From positions 1-64,000 of the forward strand of contig NZ_BMVL01000010.1 in assembly GCF_014650695.1 (NCBI RefSeq): a stretch of DNA of 64,000 bases, in the 5' to 3' direction. The position numbers and the translations under genes were made by a program. This document shows, piece by piece, positions 43,970 to 51,126 of the stretch. The first letter of the stretch is position 1. The number at the start of each line of letters is the position of its first letter. The DNA comes from Streptomyces avidinii (lineage in GTDB: Bacteria; Actinomycetota; Actinomycetes; Streptomycetales; Streptomycetaceae). The notes under the pieces were generated by a model. That model saw only the letters and a list, made by a program, of their open reading frames with translations, did no database searches and was not told the DNA's origin.

Positions 43970-46510
43970 TCAGACCGCAGTGAGTAGCCGGGCCGCCAGA
44001 TCGTCGATGGCCTGATGTGCCTTACCCGGCTCTCCGAACCGGCTGGTCAGCTCCGCCACCCGTCCCATCTCGGTGAACGGCGGCACCCTGAGCGTCTCCA
44101 CCTTCAGCTGCGGCGACCCCGACTCCTCGAACTTGAGGAGCATCGCTTCGAGCACCTCCTTGGCTCGAGGCCCGAAGGATTCCAGGAACTCCGCGTGCTC
44201 CCGGCGGAACCACGTCAGCCGTTCGTCCCGGCTCACCACGGCAAGCCCTTCCCAGGCTACGGACACCAGCAGGTCCACGGGGTCCACCTCGCGCATGCCC
44301 AACTCCTCGGGCAGACGCTCGACGTCGATCTGTGCCGACTTCAGCGCTGCCATGAGAACGGCACGGCTCTTCGCCTGCGCCCACTGAGTGCGCAACTGGG
44401 CGGGATCGAGATCGAGTTCCAGAACCCGGTCGTGCACCCACTGCTGCACGGTCACCAGTTGGAGTCGTTTTCCGTCGTCCTTGAGGATGTACCGCAGCTC
44501 ACCCACCTTGTAGACGTCGACACCCTTGACCGTGAACCGGTTCCTGGAGCGGGAAAGAATCCTGTCGATCTCCTCGTCGTCGGTGATGTCGCCGTCCTGC
44601 GCTCCGGCCACGGAGTCTCCGTCAGCGTCGAAGACTCCGCCGTCCTGCTGGGTGTAGTCCGCCTGAGGCTCGGCGGCGGACTCGACGTCCGCGTCCGGCC
44701 CGGACTCAGGTGCAGGGGTCAGATCCTCCGAGTCCACCACCTCACCCTGATCATCGGTCCAGTCCCGGACCACCTTGAGCGGCGGTCCATCGAAGGCCGG
44801 ATCGTCGAAGAGCCGCGACGCCTCGACGAAGTCGATGATGTCGAATGACTCCTTGCCGATCTCCGGGCAGAGTCGAGTGCCCCTGCCGATGACCTGCTTG
44901 AACTCCGGCATGGAGGCCATGCGCCGGAACAGCACCACGTTCCGCACGGGTGGCATGTCCACTCCCGTCGACAGCAGCTTCGACGTCACCGCGATGACCG
45001 GCTCGTTGCTGTCCGCCTTGCGGAACTCCTCCAGCGCCTCGCCGCCGTGCGAACCGTCGTCTCCGACGATGCGCCGCACGAAGTCCGGGAGCGCGGCGAC
45101 CTCCTCGGGGGCGGAGTTGAACAACGCGGTCCGCATACGGGCCGCGTGGTCGTTGTTCTCGCAGAAGACGAGGGTCTTGCCGAGCCGCCCCTCCTCGGCC
45201 GTGGCGCGCAGATGGTCGAGGAGGTACCGCGCCGCCAACTCGGTCCGCTCGAGGATTACCATGACCCGTTCGTAGTCCTTGGGGCCGTAGAGATCCTCAG
45301 GGATCTCCCGGCCGTAGATGTCCTTCTCACCCGGCTGAGGCCGGTAGCCCTCCACGTCCACGTTCAGCCGGACCCTGCGCAGTCGGTACGGCGAGAGGAA
45401 TCCGTCCTCGATACCGTCCTTGAGCGAGTACGTGAAGACGGGGTTGCCGAAGTACTCGTACGTGTCGGTCTTCCGCCTGTCATCGGCGACCGGCGTGGCT
45501 GTGAGGCCGATCTGCACAGCCGGCGAGAAGTGCTGGAGGATCCTCCGCCAGCGGCCGTCACTGGCGGCGCTCCCCCGGTGGCACTCGTCCACGATGACGA
45601 TGTCGAAGTAGTCCTCCGGGTACTGCCGGTACAGCTCCTCTCCCGGTGCGCCCTGCTCCAGGGTCTGGTAGAGGGCGAAGTAGACCTTCCGACCGCGCTT
45701 GGCCTCGCCTCCCGTGATCTTGTGGACGTCGTCTTTCCCGAACACCTCTTGGAAGTAGCGGTCTTTGGGATCGTCAACGAGCATGTTGCGGTCCGCGAGG
45801 TACAGCACGCGTGGCTTCCGGCCGCCGAAGGCCTCGGGCGCGTTCATCAGCCGCGCCACCAGCTGGAGCGCGAGCATGGTCTTGCCTGTGCCCGTCGCCA
45901 GAACTAGCAGGATGCGCCGCTCGTCGCGGGCCAAAGCGGCCAAGGCCCTTGTTACGGCAACCCGCTGGTAGTAGCGCGGTCGCTGGGATGTGCTGTCGGA
46001 GTTGCGCAGCGTGTAGTCGTACGGGGTCGAGAGAAGTTGCTCGCCGAGCGGTGTGTCACTCACACCCTGTTCCTGAAGGAACCGCCCCCAGAGCTCCTGC
46101 GGGGAGGGGAAGTCCTGGATGTCCCGGATCACCGGCCGCTTCAGGTCGCTGAAGTCGATCTCCACGATCTCACGGCCGTTGGTGGCGTAGGCGAATCTCA
46201 GCCCCAACTTGCGCGCGTACCGTCGCGCCTGCTCGACCCCGTTCTCCACGCTGAGCCGGTATCGCTTGGCCTCCACCACGGCGATCGGAACGTCCGCGAC
46301 GTACTCCAGGACGTAGTCGGCTACCAGTGGCCTTCCCTTGCGGTGACGCCTCTTGGTCGGCACGAGTTGCCCGTTGTTGATCCCGTACTGAGATCTGATC
46401 TGCCGGGCGGCCCACCCGGAGGCGGCGAGCGCCGGAAGGACGAAGCGCTTGCACGTCTCGTCCTCGCTCATCTGATACGAACCGAAGGTCATGGACCAGA
46501 TGTACTGCAT
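43970..46510 (-). CDS. hsdR: Type I restriction endonuclease subunit HsdR
   Basis: About 846 residues from the ATG at 46510; other in-frame starts exist from 46846 down to 46471 and none has a clear ribosome site. The N-terminal nuclease shows Asp65 and Glu80-x-Lys82 (VADYVLEYV, VEAKRYRLS). The helicase core has Walker A ATGTGKT (205-211) and DECH (308-311), with later VIAVTSKLLSTGVDMP and QVIGRGTRLCPE motifs. It translocates and cuts unmodified DNA together with HsdMS. It lies upstream of abiEi, separated by 103 bp containing the inverted repeat. Confidence 0.93.
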   Translation of the reverse strand: MQYIWSMTFGSYQMSEDETCKRFVLPALAASGWAARQIRSQYGINNGQLVPTKRRHRKGRPLVADYVLEYVADVPIAVVEAKRYRLSVENGVEQARRYARKLGLRFAYATNGREIVEIDFSDLKRPVIRDIQDFPSPQELWGRFLQEQGVSDTPLGEQLLSTPYDYTLRNSDSTSQRPRYYQRVAVTRALAALARDERRILLVLATGTGKTMLALQLVARLMNAPEAFGGRKPRVLYLADRNMLVDDPKDRYFQEVFGKDDVHKITGGEAKRGRKVYFALYQTLEQGAPGEELYRQYPEDYFDIVIVDECHRGSAASDGRWRRILQHFSPAVQIGLTATPVADDRRKTDTYEYFGNPVFTYSLKDGIEDGFLSPYRLRRVRLNVDVEGYRPQPGEKDIYGREIPEDLYGPKDYERVMVILERTELAARYLLDHLRATAEEGRLGKTLVFCENNDHAARMRTALFNSAPEEVAALPDFVRRIVGDDGSHGGEALEEFRKADSNEPVIAVTSKLLSTGVDMPPVRNVVLFRRMASMPEFKQVIGRGTRLCPEIGKESFDIIDFVEASRLFDDPAFDGPPLKVVRDWTDDQGEVVDSEDLTPAPESGPDADVESAAEPQADYTQQDGGVFDADGDSVAGAQDGDITDDEEIDRILSRSRNRFTVKGVDVYKVGELRYILKDDGKRLQLVTVQQWVHDRVLELDLDPAQLRTQWAQAKSRAVLMAALKSAQIDVERLPEELGMREVDPVDLLVSVAWEGLAVVSRDERLTWFRREHAEFLESFGPRAKEVLEAMLLKFEESGSPQLKVETLRVPPFTEMGRVAELTSRFGEPGKAHQAIDDLAARLLTAV

Positions 46511-46710
46511 GTCTCTGACAATTGGGCCCGGGAGAGTGGAATCAGTCACCACTCCGGCCGGTTCGTCCCTTGAAAATGCCAGTTCAGTTGCATCGCAGGG
46601 GCCTGTCCGGGCTGACCGGCGGTGGTCATCCGCGCTTGTAGTTTGCATCGCGGACCGCCTCGAGGTCAGTCTGGGGCACCTTCTCTGCCCCGGGTCAGCC
46701 TGGCGCCGAG

Positions 46711-47049
46711 GTGATACCGTCCATCGCGTCCTACGGCTACCAGTTCGAGGAAGCACGCATCCTGGCCAGCCTGGTCGAGCTGGATGGCAAGGCCAAATAC
46801 ACGCCTCGTAGCCTGCAGCTCTTCTTCGCCTCCACCGCTCTGGCAAACGGTGTGCCGATCCACGAGGTGTCGCGCTGGCTGGGGCACTGTTCGGTCAAGA
46901 CGGCGGCCGATATCCACGGGCATCTGCTGCCCGGCGCGTGCGAGCGCTGCCTGGAAGTCTTACAGCGCTCCATTCGGCCCGCGCCCCCGGACGTGATGTC
47001 CCTGCCGTCAGAGGAGGCGAGCTCGAGCGCCGGCAACCGAGCTGTGTAG
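46711..47049 (+). pseudogene. Tyrosine integrase C-terminal remnant, catalytically dead
   Basis: The frame reads GKAKYTPRSLQLFFASTALA and then GVPIHEVSRWLGHCSVKTAA, a phage-type integrase catalytic domain. The usual H-x-L-R-H box is degenerated to RSLQL, and the tyrosine expected in the TxDxYGH segment is His (ADIHGHLLP). The N-terminal arm-binding and core domains are absent. It ends 115 bp before the att repeat at 47165, the normal place for an element's integrase. Confidence 0.75.
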
Positions 47050-47076
47050 GCGTACAAGGGCTGGCTGGCCTGCGTG

Positions 47077-47117
47077 GTGCTGGGATAGAACGCCCGTGCT
47101 GGGATGGCGCTGGGATG
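47077..47117 (+). repeat. Three GTGCTGGGATG-type 11-bp repeats
   Basis: GTGCTGGGATA at 47077-47087, GTGCTGGGATG at 47096-47106 and GCGCTGGGATG at 47107-47117, upstream of the att copy at 47165. Confidence 0.7.
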
Positions 47118-47164
47118 CCAACTGTAGAACCCACGTTTCCCCAGGTAGGAGCCCTGCACTACAG

Positions 47165-47181
47165 GTTCCGCTTCAACGTCT
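47165..47181 (+). repeat. Second att copy (right end of the 12.9-kb island)
   Basis: Exact copy of the ychF terminal 17-mer, followed by GA, giving a TGA in register. It is preceded by GAGCCCTGCACT (47150-47161), which is also found before the third copy. Confidence 0.8.
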
Positions 47182-47197
47182 GATCCCGCGCCCAGAG

Positions 47198-47231
47198 GCG
47201 GCCTGACCTGCGAGGACGCGGGTCAGGCCGC
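47198..47231. terminator. Hairpin terminator next to the att site
   Basis: 11-bp inverted repeat (47198-47208 with 47221-47231) with a 12-base loop, downstream of the relE stop on the minus strand. Confidence 0.5.
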
Positions 47232-47267
47232 TCTGCTGTCCGCAACAGTCCGCAGAACCGGGAGCAG

Positions 47268-47531
47268 CTACGTGTCGTAGACCGTGGAGCGGTGTCCGAC
47301 GTGTACGACCCACACCACCAGCTCCCCGTTGTCGATCGTGTAGACGACACGGTAGTCGCCGACCCGTAGGCGGCGGCGCTCAGGCTGGGATACGAGTGCC
47401 GTGGTGTTGAAGCCGAAGGGGTCGCTCTCCAGCTCTGTCAGTTTGACCAGGATGCGAAGCGCCATGTCACGCGGGATCTTGCCCAGCTCGGCCTGGGCCT
47501 CGGGCCGGAACACCGTGCGATAGTCACTCAC
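47268..47531 (-). CDS. RelE/ParE-family toxin
   Basis: 87 residues: YRTVFRPEAQAELGKIPRDMALRI, then RRRLRVGDYRVVYTIDNGELVVWVVHVGHR, the RelE beta-sheet core with basic residues for ribosome-dependent mRNA cleavage. GTG start overlapping the antitoxin stop by eight bases, typical antitoxin-first order. Confidence 0.88.
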   Translation of the reverse strand: MSDYRTVFRPEAQAELGKIPRDMALRILVKLTELESDPFGFNTTALVSQPERRRLRVGDYRVVYTIDNGELVVWVVHVGHRSTVYDT

Positions 47532-47793
47532 TGCGTGCCAGCGTCTCCCTCATCACGTCCTCGATCGGGACGCCGACGGCCGGGCTCGCCATGCGCTCGT
47601 CGATGATGCGGTTGATCTCGCGCTCTTCCCACTCCTGGTATTTGCGCAGCACCTCGATCGAGACCACGGCGGCGACCTGCTTTCCGCGACGGGTGATGAC
47701 AGTGGGCACGTCGTCGCGGTCGGCCCGTTCGACGACTTCGGCCAAGTGAGCGCGTACGTCGCGGATGGACTCTATGGGCAGCGGCTGGGTCAT
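47524..47793 (-). CDS. Phd/YefM-family antitoxin
   Basis: 89 residues from the ATG at 47793. The N-terminus IRDVRAHLAEVVERADRDDVPTVITRRGKQVAAVVS is the YefM/Phd DNA-binding fold, with a charged C-terminal toxin-binding tail. A TACCCT box seven bases upstream suggests leaderless expression, and TGTACA-cored palindrome upstream fits autoregulation. Confidence 0.88.
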   Translation of the reverse strand: MTQPLPIESIRDVRAHLAEVVERADRDDVPTVITRRGKQVAAVVSIEVLRKYQEWEEREINRIIDERMASPAVGVPIEDVMRETLARSE

Positions 47794-47800
47794 GCCCTCA

Positions 47801-47828
47801 AGGGTACCGAGTGTGCCATGTGTACACA
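47801..47828 (-). promoter_or_regulatory. yefM-relE promoter and TGTACA operator
   Basis: Minus-strand -10 TACCCT (47806-47801) lies seven bases before the ATG. The palindrome TGTGTACACA is at 47819-47828, with a further TGTG half at 47812-47815. TGTACA is the known core of YefM-type operators. The rest of 47829-48062 shows no gene. Confidence 0.6.
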
Positions 47829-48062
47829 ATCGGGGTTGCATGCACTCGTTGGGATGAGCCGCCGATTGGGAGGCTGATTCCGGGGACAGAGATCCCGCGG
47901 CTCTGCGGCGTGCAGGGCCCCCGCGTGCGAGCCACTCCCCCGGCCGATGGACTAATTTCGCAAGCATGCAGGTCGGAAGGGGTCGGACTCGTTGAGTTCG
48001 ACCCATTCTGACATGCTCATGCTGACTTGTGCTGACTCGCGATCGCGGAAGCGGAGACAGGG

Positions 48063-48677
48063 TCAGGCGTGGGGTACCGCCGTGGCGAGGACCACCTCGA
48101 ATTCCTCGAGGCTGCGGGTGGTTGCGCGAGCCTTCGCCGCGGCCTCTCCGCGGACCGCCGCGACGGCGCCACGGGATGCCACGAGTGCGTCGCGGTCGGC
48201 GTAGAGCGCGCCGGCAGCGGCTCTGCCCCCGTCGCGATCGATGAGCAGGGAGATGCCGGCCAGTCCGGGGACCTTCTGGACCTTGGGCAGTGAGGTGTCG
48301 CGGAACGTGTCCACCAGCAGGTCGATGTCGGCCGGCTCGACGTCCATGTGGACCAGCCGGAACCCCGCGTCCGGCCCGAGTTCCTCTGCGCGCCGGGCGA
48401 CCGCCGCTTCCCAGTTGTCGACCGTCACGGTCTGCGCGAACGGCGCCATCATCTCGGCCCGCCGCTTGCTCAGGTTCTCGTAGCTGGCCTGCCGGGAGGC
48501 CTCGTCCTCCCACCACGATCCCACCAGGAGCTTGCCGAGCTCGCGGTCGGCGAACAGCCCCATCCCGCGAAAGCCCCGTTGCGCCGACAGCAGCGCCCGC
48601 CCGTCGGTCCGTAGCGCCTCGGCGACCCCGTCGAGCTCGGCCGGATCACCCGTTGCATAGATGCTGCGAACGTACAT
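48063..48677 (-). CDS. Two-domain dimeric alpha-beta-barrel (antibiotic monooxygenase-like) protein
   Basis: 204 residues from the ATG at 48677 with AAAGG upstream. Two ABM-like halves: YVRSIYATGDPAELDGVAE with GMGLFADRELGKLLVGSWWED, and FRLVHMDVEPADIDLLVDTF with ISLLIDRDGGRAAAGALYAD. Such folds act as cofactor-free oxygenases or quality-control enzymes; no specific activity can be given. Located between TA and nuclease genes within the stacked-element region. Confidence 0.7.
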   Translation of the reverse strand: MYVRSIYATGDPAELDGVAEALRTDGRALLSAQRGFRGMGLFADRELGKLLVGSWWEDEASRQASYENLSKRRAEMMAPFAQTVTVDNWEAAVARRAEELGPDAGFRLVHMDVEPADIDLLVDTFRDTSLPKVQKVPGLAGISLLIDRDGGRAAAGALYADRDALVASRGAVAAVRGEAAAKARATTRSLEEFEVVLATAVPHA

Positions 48678-49010
48678 AGCGCCCTTTCCTGCCTTCCGGT
48701 GACCCCGCGCGGGCTCGTTTTCCCACTCCATGCGATGACCGGGGCGGATGGGGGGCAACGCGGCAGGGGCATTCAGGTGAAGAGGTGAGCCGTTGGCCCC
48801 TGCTGTTTCCCGTGCTGGGATGGTGCTGGGCATCTGATCACCCATCAGCCGTTCGGCTCGCCTGAAGGGCGCCGGTGCGCGGTCCAGCGGGGCGAGGAGA
48901 CCGTGACGCTTCACGGTGCCGAGCCTGGCGCGCTACGGTCGAGTCCCTGGAGAGGGCTCTGAGGAAGACATTCCCGAGCCCACGTTGCGCGGTGGCTCAG
49001 GGACTCCTTC
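48678..49010. other. Non-coding stretch with 11-bp repeat pair
   Basis: 333 bp with no convincing gene. It contains the pair GTGCTGGGATG/GTGCTGGGCAT at 48812-48833, followed by CACCCATCAGCCG, a context similar to that after 50122, where CATCCATCAGCCG follows. It looks like a decayed element end. Confidence 0.5.
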
Positions 49011-49157
49011 GTGCCTGCACCGCACCTCGTCTGGTTCGCGAGCGGCCTCGCCGTGGCGAACGGCGAGCAGGACCCGTGGCCGCTGCCGGCCGAGGGTGGG
49101 GACGAAGACATCGCGGCCGAGCTGCGCAGGCACCTCGACTCCGTCGAGACCTCGTAG
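49011..49157 (+). CDS. Short unidentified ORF (48 residues), possibly a gene remnant
   Basis: GTG start, ending at TAG 49155-49157. It encodes VPAPHLVWFASGLAVANGEQ, then an acidic helix-like tail. Codon third positions are GC-rich as in genuine genes, but there is no clear ribosome site and the product is too short to classify. It may be the end of a larger lost gene. Confidence 0.3.
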   Translation: MPAPHLVWFASGLAVANGEQDPWPLPAEGGDEDIAAELRRHLDSVETS

Positions 49158-49191
49158 CCAGTCCGCAGGCAGTCCGCCCTTCTGCATTCCC

Positions 49192-49213
49192 GTGCTGACT
49201 TGGTGCTGACTTT
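49192..49213 (+). repeat. 11-bp tandem pair, GTGCTGACTTG type
   Basis: GTGCTGACTTG (49192-49202) and GTGCTGACTTT (49203-49213), the second merging into the 37-bp direct repeat. Confidence 0.65.
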
Positions 49214-49238
49214 TCAGCTGCTTCGGGGCGGCGTGAGC
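49202..49238 (+). repeat. 37-bp direct repeat, copy 1
   Basis: Begins GGTGCTGACTTTTCAGCTGC and is identical to 50790-50826. On the minus strand it covers the last eight codons and stop of the Uma2 gene. The pair brackets about 1.6 kb. Confidence 0.85.
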
Positions 49239-49795
49239 TTGTCGAGGTCCAGGCTGACTTCGAAGGGCACGGGGCGCTGGAGGGTGCCGCGGAAGATGCC
49301 GGCGGGGGCGTATGCGCCGGTGGGTACGTCGAGCTCATAGACGTGGACGACGGGTGCGCCGTCCTCGTCCTCGATGCACCAGTAGTGCGGGATGCCGGCC
49401 TCCGCGTACTTGCGGAGCTTTACTGTGCGATCGCGATGGGCGGACTCGGGTGACACCGCTTCCACGACGAGCTTCACGTCTTCCGGGGCGTACCAGGTGC
49501 GGTCGGGGTCGTACGGCAGGTCTGTCAGTAGGAGGTCCGGCTCGGGGCGGTTGCGGGCATCCAGGCGGATCGTCATTTCGCGCTCGACCTCGAAGCCGGC
49601 CGGCGCCTGCGCCATGAGCGTGGTGGTCAGGGCGGTGACGAGGCGGCCGTGCCAGGACCGCTGGGGCGACATCACGAAGACGAGGGCTCCATCGATCAGC
49701 TCGGTGTGGCGGGGTGCCTCGGGGAGGCGGTCGAGGTCCTCCGCGAACCAGCCTTCGGCGCGCGGCGGGCGCATCCAGTCGGGCAGTGCGGTCAT
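49214..49795 (-). CDS. Uma2 family (PD-(D/E)xK) nuclease-like protein
   Basis: 193 residues. Restriction-endonuclease-like Uma2/DUF820 pattern: LIDGALVFVMSP near the N-terminus, PEPDLLLTDL, then VKLVVEAVSPESAHRDRTVKLRKYAEAGIPHYW, containing the conserved D...E-x-S/K residues. Very common in Streptomyces, with unknown biological role. A TACCGT box six bases before the ATG suggests leaderless transcription. Its 3' end lies inside a 37-bp repeat. Confidence 0.83.
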   Translation of the reverse strand: MTALPDWMRPPRAEGWFAEDLDRLPEAPRHTELIDGALVFVMSPQRSWHGRLVTALTTTLMAQAPAGFEVEREMTIRLDARNRPEPDLLLTDLPYDPDRTWYAPEDVKLVVEAVSPESAHRDRTVKLRKYAEAGIPHYWCIEDEDGAPVVHVYELDVPTGAYAPAGIFRGTLQRPVPFEVSLDLDKLTPPRSS

Positions 49796-49944
49796 GGCTT
49801 CACGGTAGCGGCCCGCAGCTCAGGCTGGAGGGCCAACGATCTCGGCCGGATGATTTTCGGCAACTTTCGGCGCTGCAACCAGCCGCATCTCCATGGAGCC
49901 GCTGGGTGATGGCGGTGCTCTCACGTGATGGGTGACGTAATCCC

Positions 49945-49966
49945 GTGCTGATTCCGTGCTGACTTG
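49945..49966 (+). repeat. 11-bp spaced repeat pair
   Basis: GTGCTGATTCC (49945-49955) and GTGCTGACTTG (49956-49966), 47 bp upstream of the third att copy. Confidence 0.6.
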
Positions 49967-50012
49967 GCCTGCTCAGAAGCATGTTTTCGCAGGTGAGAGC
50001 CCTGCACTGAAC

Positions 50013-50029
50013 GTTCCGCTTCAACGTCT
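50013..50029 (+). repeat. Third att copy
   Basis: Exact copy of the ychF terminal 17-mer, followed by GA. Right end of a second, 2.9-kb element and possibly the left end of a third. Confidence 0.8.
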
Positions 50030-50100
50030 GAGCATGTGAATCAGCACCACGCAGCCCACCGGGCAAACGTGCAGCTCAGGCGGGCCCTCGGCTCTTTCTC

Positions 50101-50122
50101 GTGCTGGGACGGCGCTGGGACA
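50101..50122 (+). repeat. 11-bp tandem pair after the third att copy
   Basis: GTGCTGGGACG (50101-50111) and GCGCTGGGACA (50112-50122), at a distance from the att copy similar to that of the pair at 34350 from the first copy. Confidence 0.65.
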
Positions 50123-50166
50123 CCTGACCATCCATCAGCCGCTCCCCCTCCTGAAAGACGCCGGGA

Positions 50167-50188
50167 GTGGTACGTTATTAGGTACCAC
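50167..50188 (+). promoter_or_regulatory. Inverted-repeat operator of yefM-yoeB
   Basis: GTGGTAC (50167-50173) and GTACCAC (50182-50188) around GTTATTAG, 21 bp before the yefM ATG and overlapping a plausible -10 (TTATTA or TAGGTA). Probable autoregulatory site. Confidence 0.6.
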
Positions 50189-50208
50189 TTGATGGAAGAG
50201 GTCGGGAC

Positions 50209-50490
50209 ATGTCCATAACCGCGAGCGAAGCCCGCAGGGAACTCTTTCCGCTGATCAAGAAGGTCAACGAGAACCACGAGGCCATTGAGATCGTCTCCAA
50301 GCACGGCAATGCCGTGCTCGTCTCGGCCGAGGATTACGCTGCGCTGCGCGAGGGCTCGTACCTGCTGCGATCCCCGGCGAACGCTCGTCGGCTGCTCAAG
50401 GCCTACGAGAACGCCCTGGCCAACATCAACGTGTCGGAGCGCGAGCTGATCGATCCGGAGTCGGCGGGCGCTGGTACGGGTGCCGCGTGA
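50209..50490 (+). CDS. yefM: YefM-type antitoxin
   Basis: 93 residues. ITASEARRELFPLIKKVNEN and IVSKHGNAVLVSAEDYAALREGSYLL are hallmarks of YefM in YefM-YoeB modules. It binds DNA through its N-terminal half and neutralises YoeB through its C-terminal half. GTGA overlap with the toxin gene. Confidence 0.93.
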   Translation: MSITASEARRELFPLIKKVNENHEAIEIVSKHGNAVLVSAEDYAALREGSYLLRSPANARRLLKAYENALANINVSERELIDPESAGAGTGAA

Positions 50491-50741
50491 GGCTTGTCTT
50501 CGAGGATCAGGGCTGGGAGGACTACACGTCCTGGCTCAAGAGCGACCGCAAGATGCTCGCCCGGATCAACAAGCTCATCGAGGACGTCAGGCGTGACCCG
50601 TTCTCAGGGATCGGCAAGCCCGAACCTTTGAAGTACCACCTGCCCGGGGTGTGGTCGCGGCGGATCGACGACGAGCATCGCCTCGTCTATCTGGTGACGG
50701 ACAAGGGGATCGTCATCCTCGCTGCCCGGTATCACTACTGA
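50487..50741 (+). CDS. yoeB: YoeB/Txe toxin, ribosome-dependent mRNA interferase
   Basis: 84 residues, the same length as E. coli YoeB. The catalytic residues align: Glu46 (GKPEPLK), Arg65 (EEHRLVY equivalent DDEHRLVY), and the C-terminal His83-Tyr84 in ARYHY. It cuts mRNA at the ribosomal A site when freed from YefM. Confidence 0.94.
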   Translation: MRLVFEDQGWEDYTSWLKSDRKMLARINKLIEDVRRDPFSGIGKPEPLKYHLPGVWSRRIDDEHRLVYLVTDKGIVILAARYHY

Positions 50742-50789
50742 TCGCTGAGTGCTCGGTGTGTGCCGGGATGCCCTCCCGTGCTGAAACTC

Positions 50790-50826
50790 GGTGCTGACTT
50801 TTCAGCTGCTTCGGGGCGGCGTGAGC
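50790..50826 (+). repeat. 37-bp direct repeat, copy 2
   Basis: Identical to 49202-49238. Preceded by CCCGTGCTGAAACTC, again like copy 1. It joins directly to a truncated helicase fragment. Confidence 0.85.
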
Positions 50827-50839
50827 GGGTGGCGGCCAG

Positions 50840-51115
50840 GTGTTCGGTCCGATCTCGGGGAGCGTTCCGCCCGCCCGCCGTCAGCAGACGGTGGACGAGT
50901 TCGCGGCCGCGCCGGGCCATGCGGTGCTGGTGGCACAGATCGAGGCGGCCGGAGTGGGGCTCAACATGCAGGCCGCATCGGTCGTGATCATCTGTGAGCC
51001 CCGGGTCAAGCCGACCATCGAGAACCAGGCGGTGGCACGGGCCCGCCGGATCGTCGAGGAGGAGCAGGCGCGCCCGGGAACGGTCGACCGGCAGGACGAC
51101 GCCGTGCCGTCGTGA
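50840..51115 (+). pseudogene. SNF2-type helicase C-terminal remnant
   Basis: The frame reads VDEFAAAPGHAVLVAQIEAA, then GVGLNMQAASVVIICEPRVK and ENQAVARARR, matching helicase motifs V and VI of SNF2-like proteins (normally ending ARAHRxGQ). Here the final His/Gln are lost and the sequence ends soon after. No N-terminal helicase domain exists upstream. It probably marks the right edge of the disturbed region. Confidence 0.65.
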
Positions 51116-51126
51116 GTCGTCCAATT

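Larger units (their letters stand above)
49796..50208. other. Inter-element region: promoter, repeats and att copy
   Basis: 413 bp without a gene. It contains the Uma2 -10 box (minus TACCGT, 49807-49802), a GTGCTG pair at 49945-49966, the third att copy at 50013-50029, a stretch (50030-50100) resembling the sequence after ychF at 34261-34320 (shared CAGCACCACG/AGCACCACG, GGGCAA and TGCAG blocks), another GTGCTGGGACG pair at 50101-50122, and the yefM-yoeB operator. Confidence 0.6.

Noticed and set aside
46511..46846. Extended HsdR N-terminus from 46846
   Set aside because: The extra ~110 residues are low-complexity, overlap the integrase remnant on the other strand and match no HsdR domain. 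A start near 46510-46471 fits the family better.
46711..47049. Functional integrase
   Set aside because: Only the C-terminal domain is present, and the catalytic His/Arg box and Tyr are substituted.
34350..50122. CRISPR-like array from the recurring GTGCTG repeats
   Set aside because: Units are 11 bp and directly adjacent, without spacers of constant length, and no cas genes are present.
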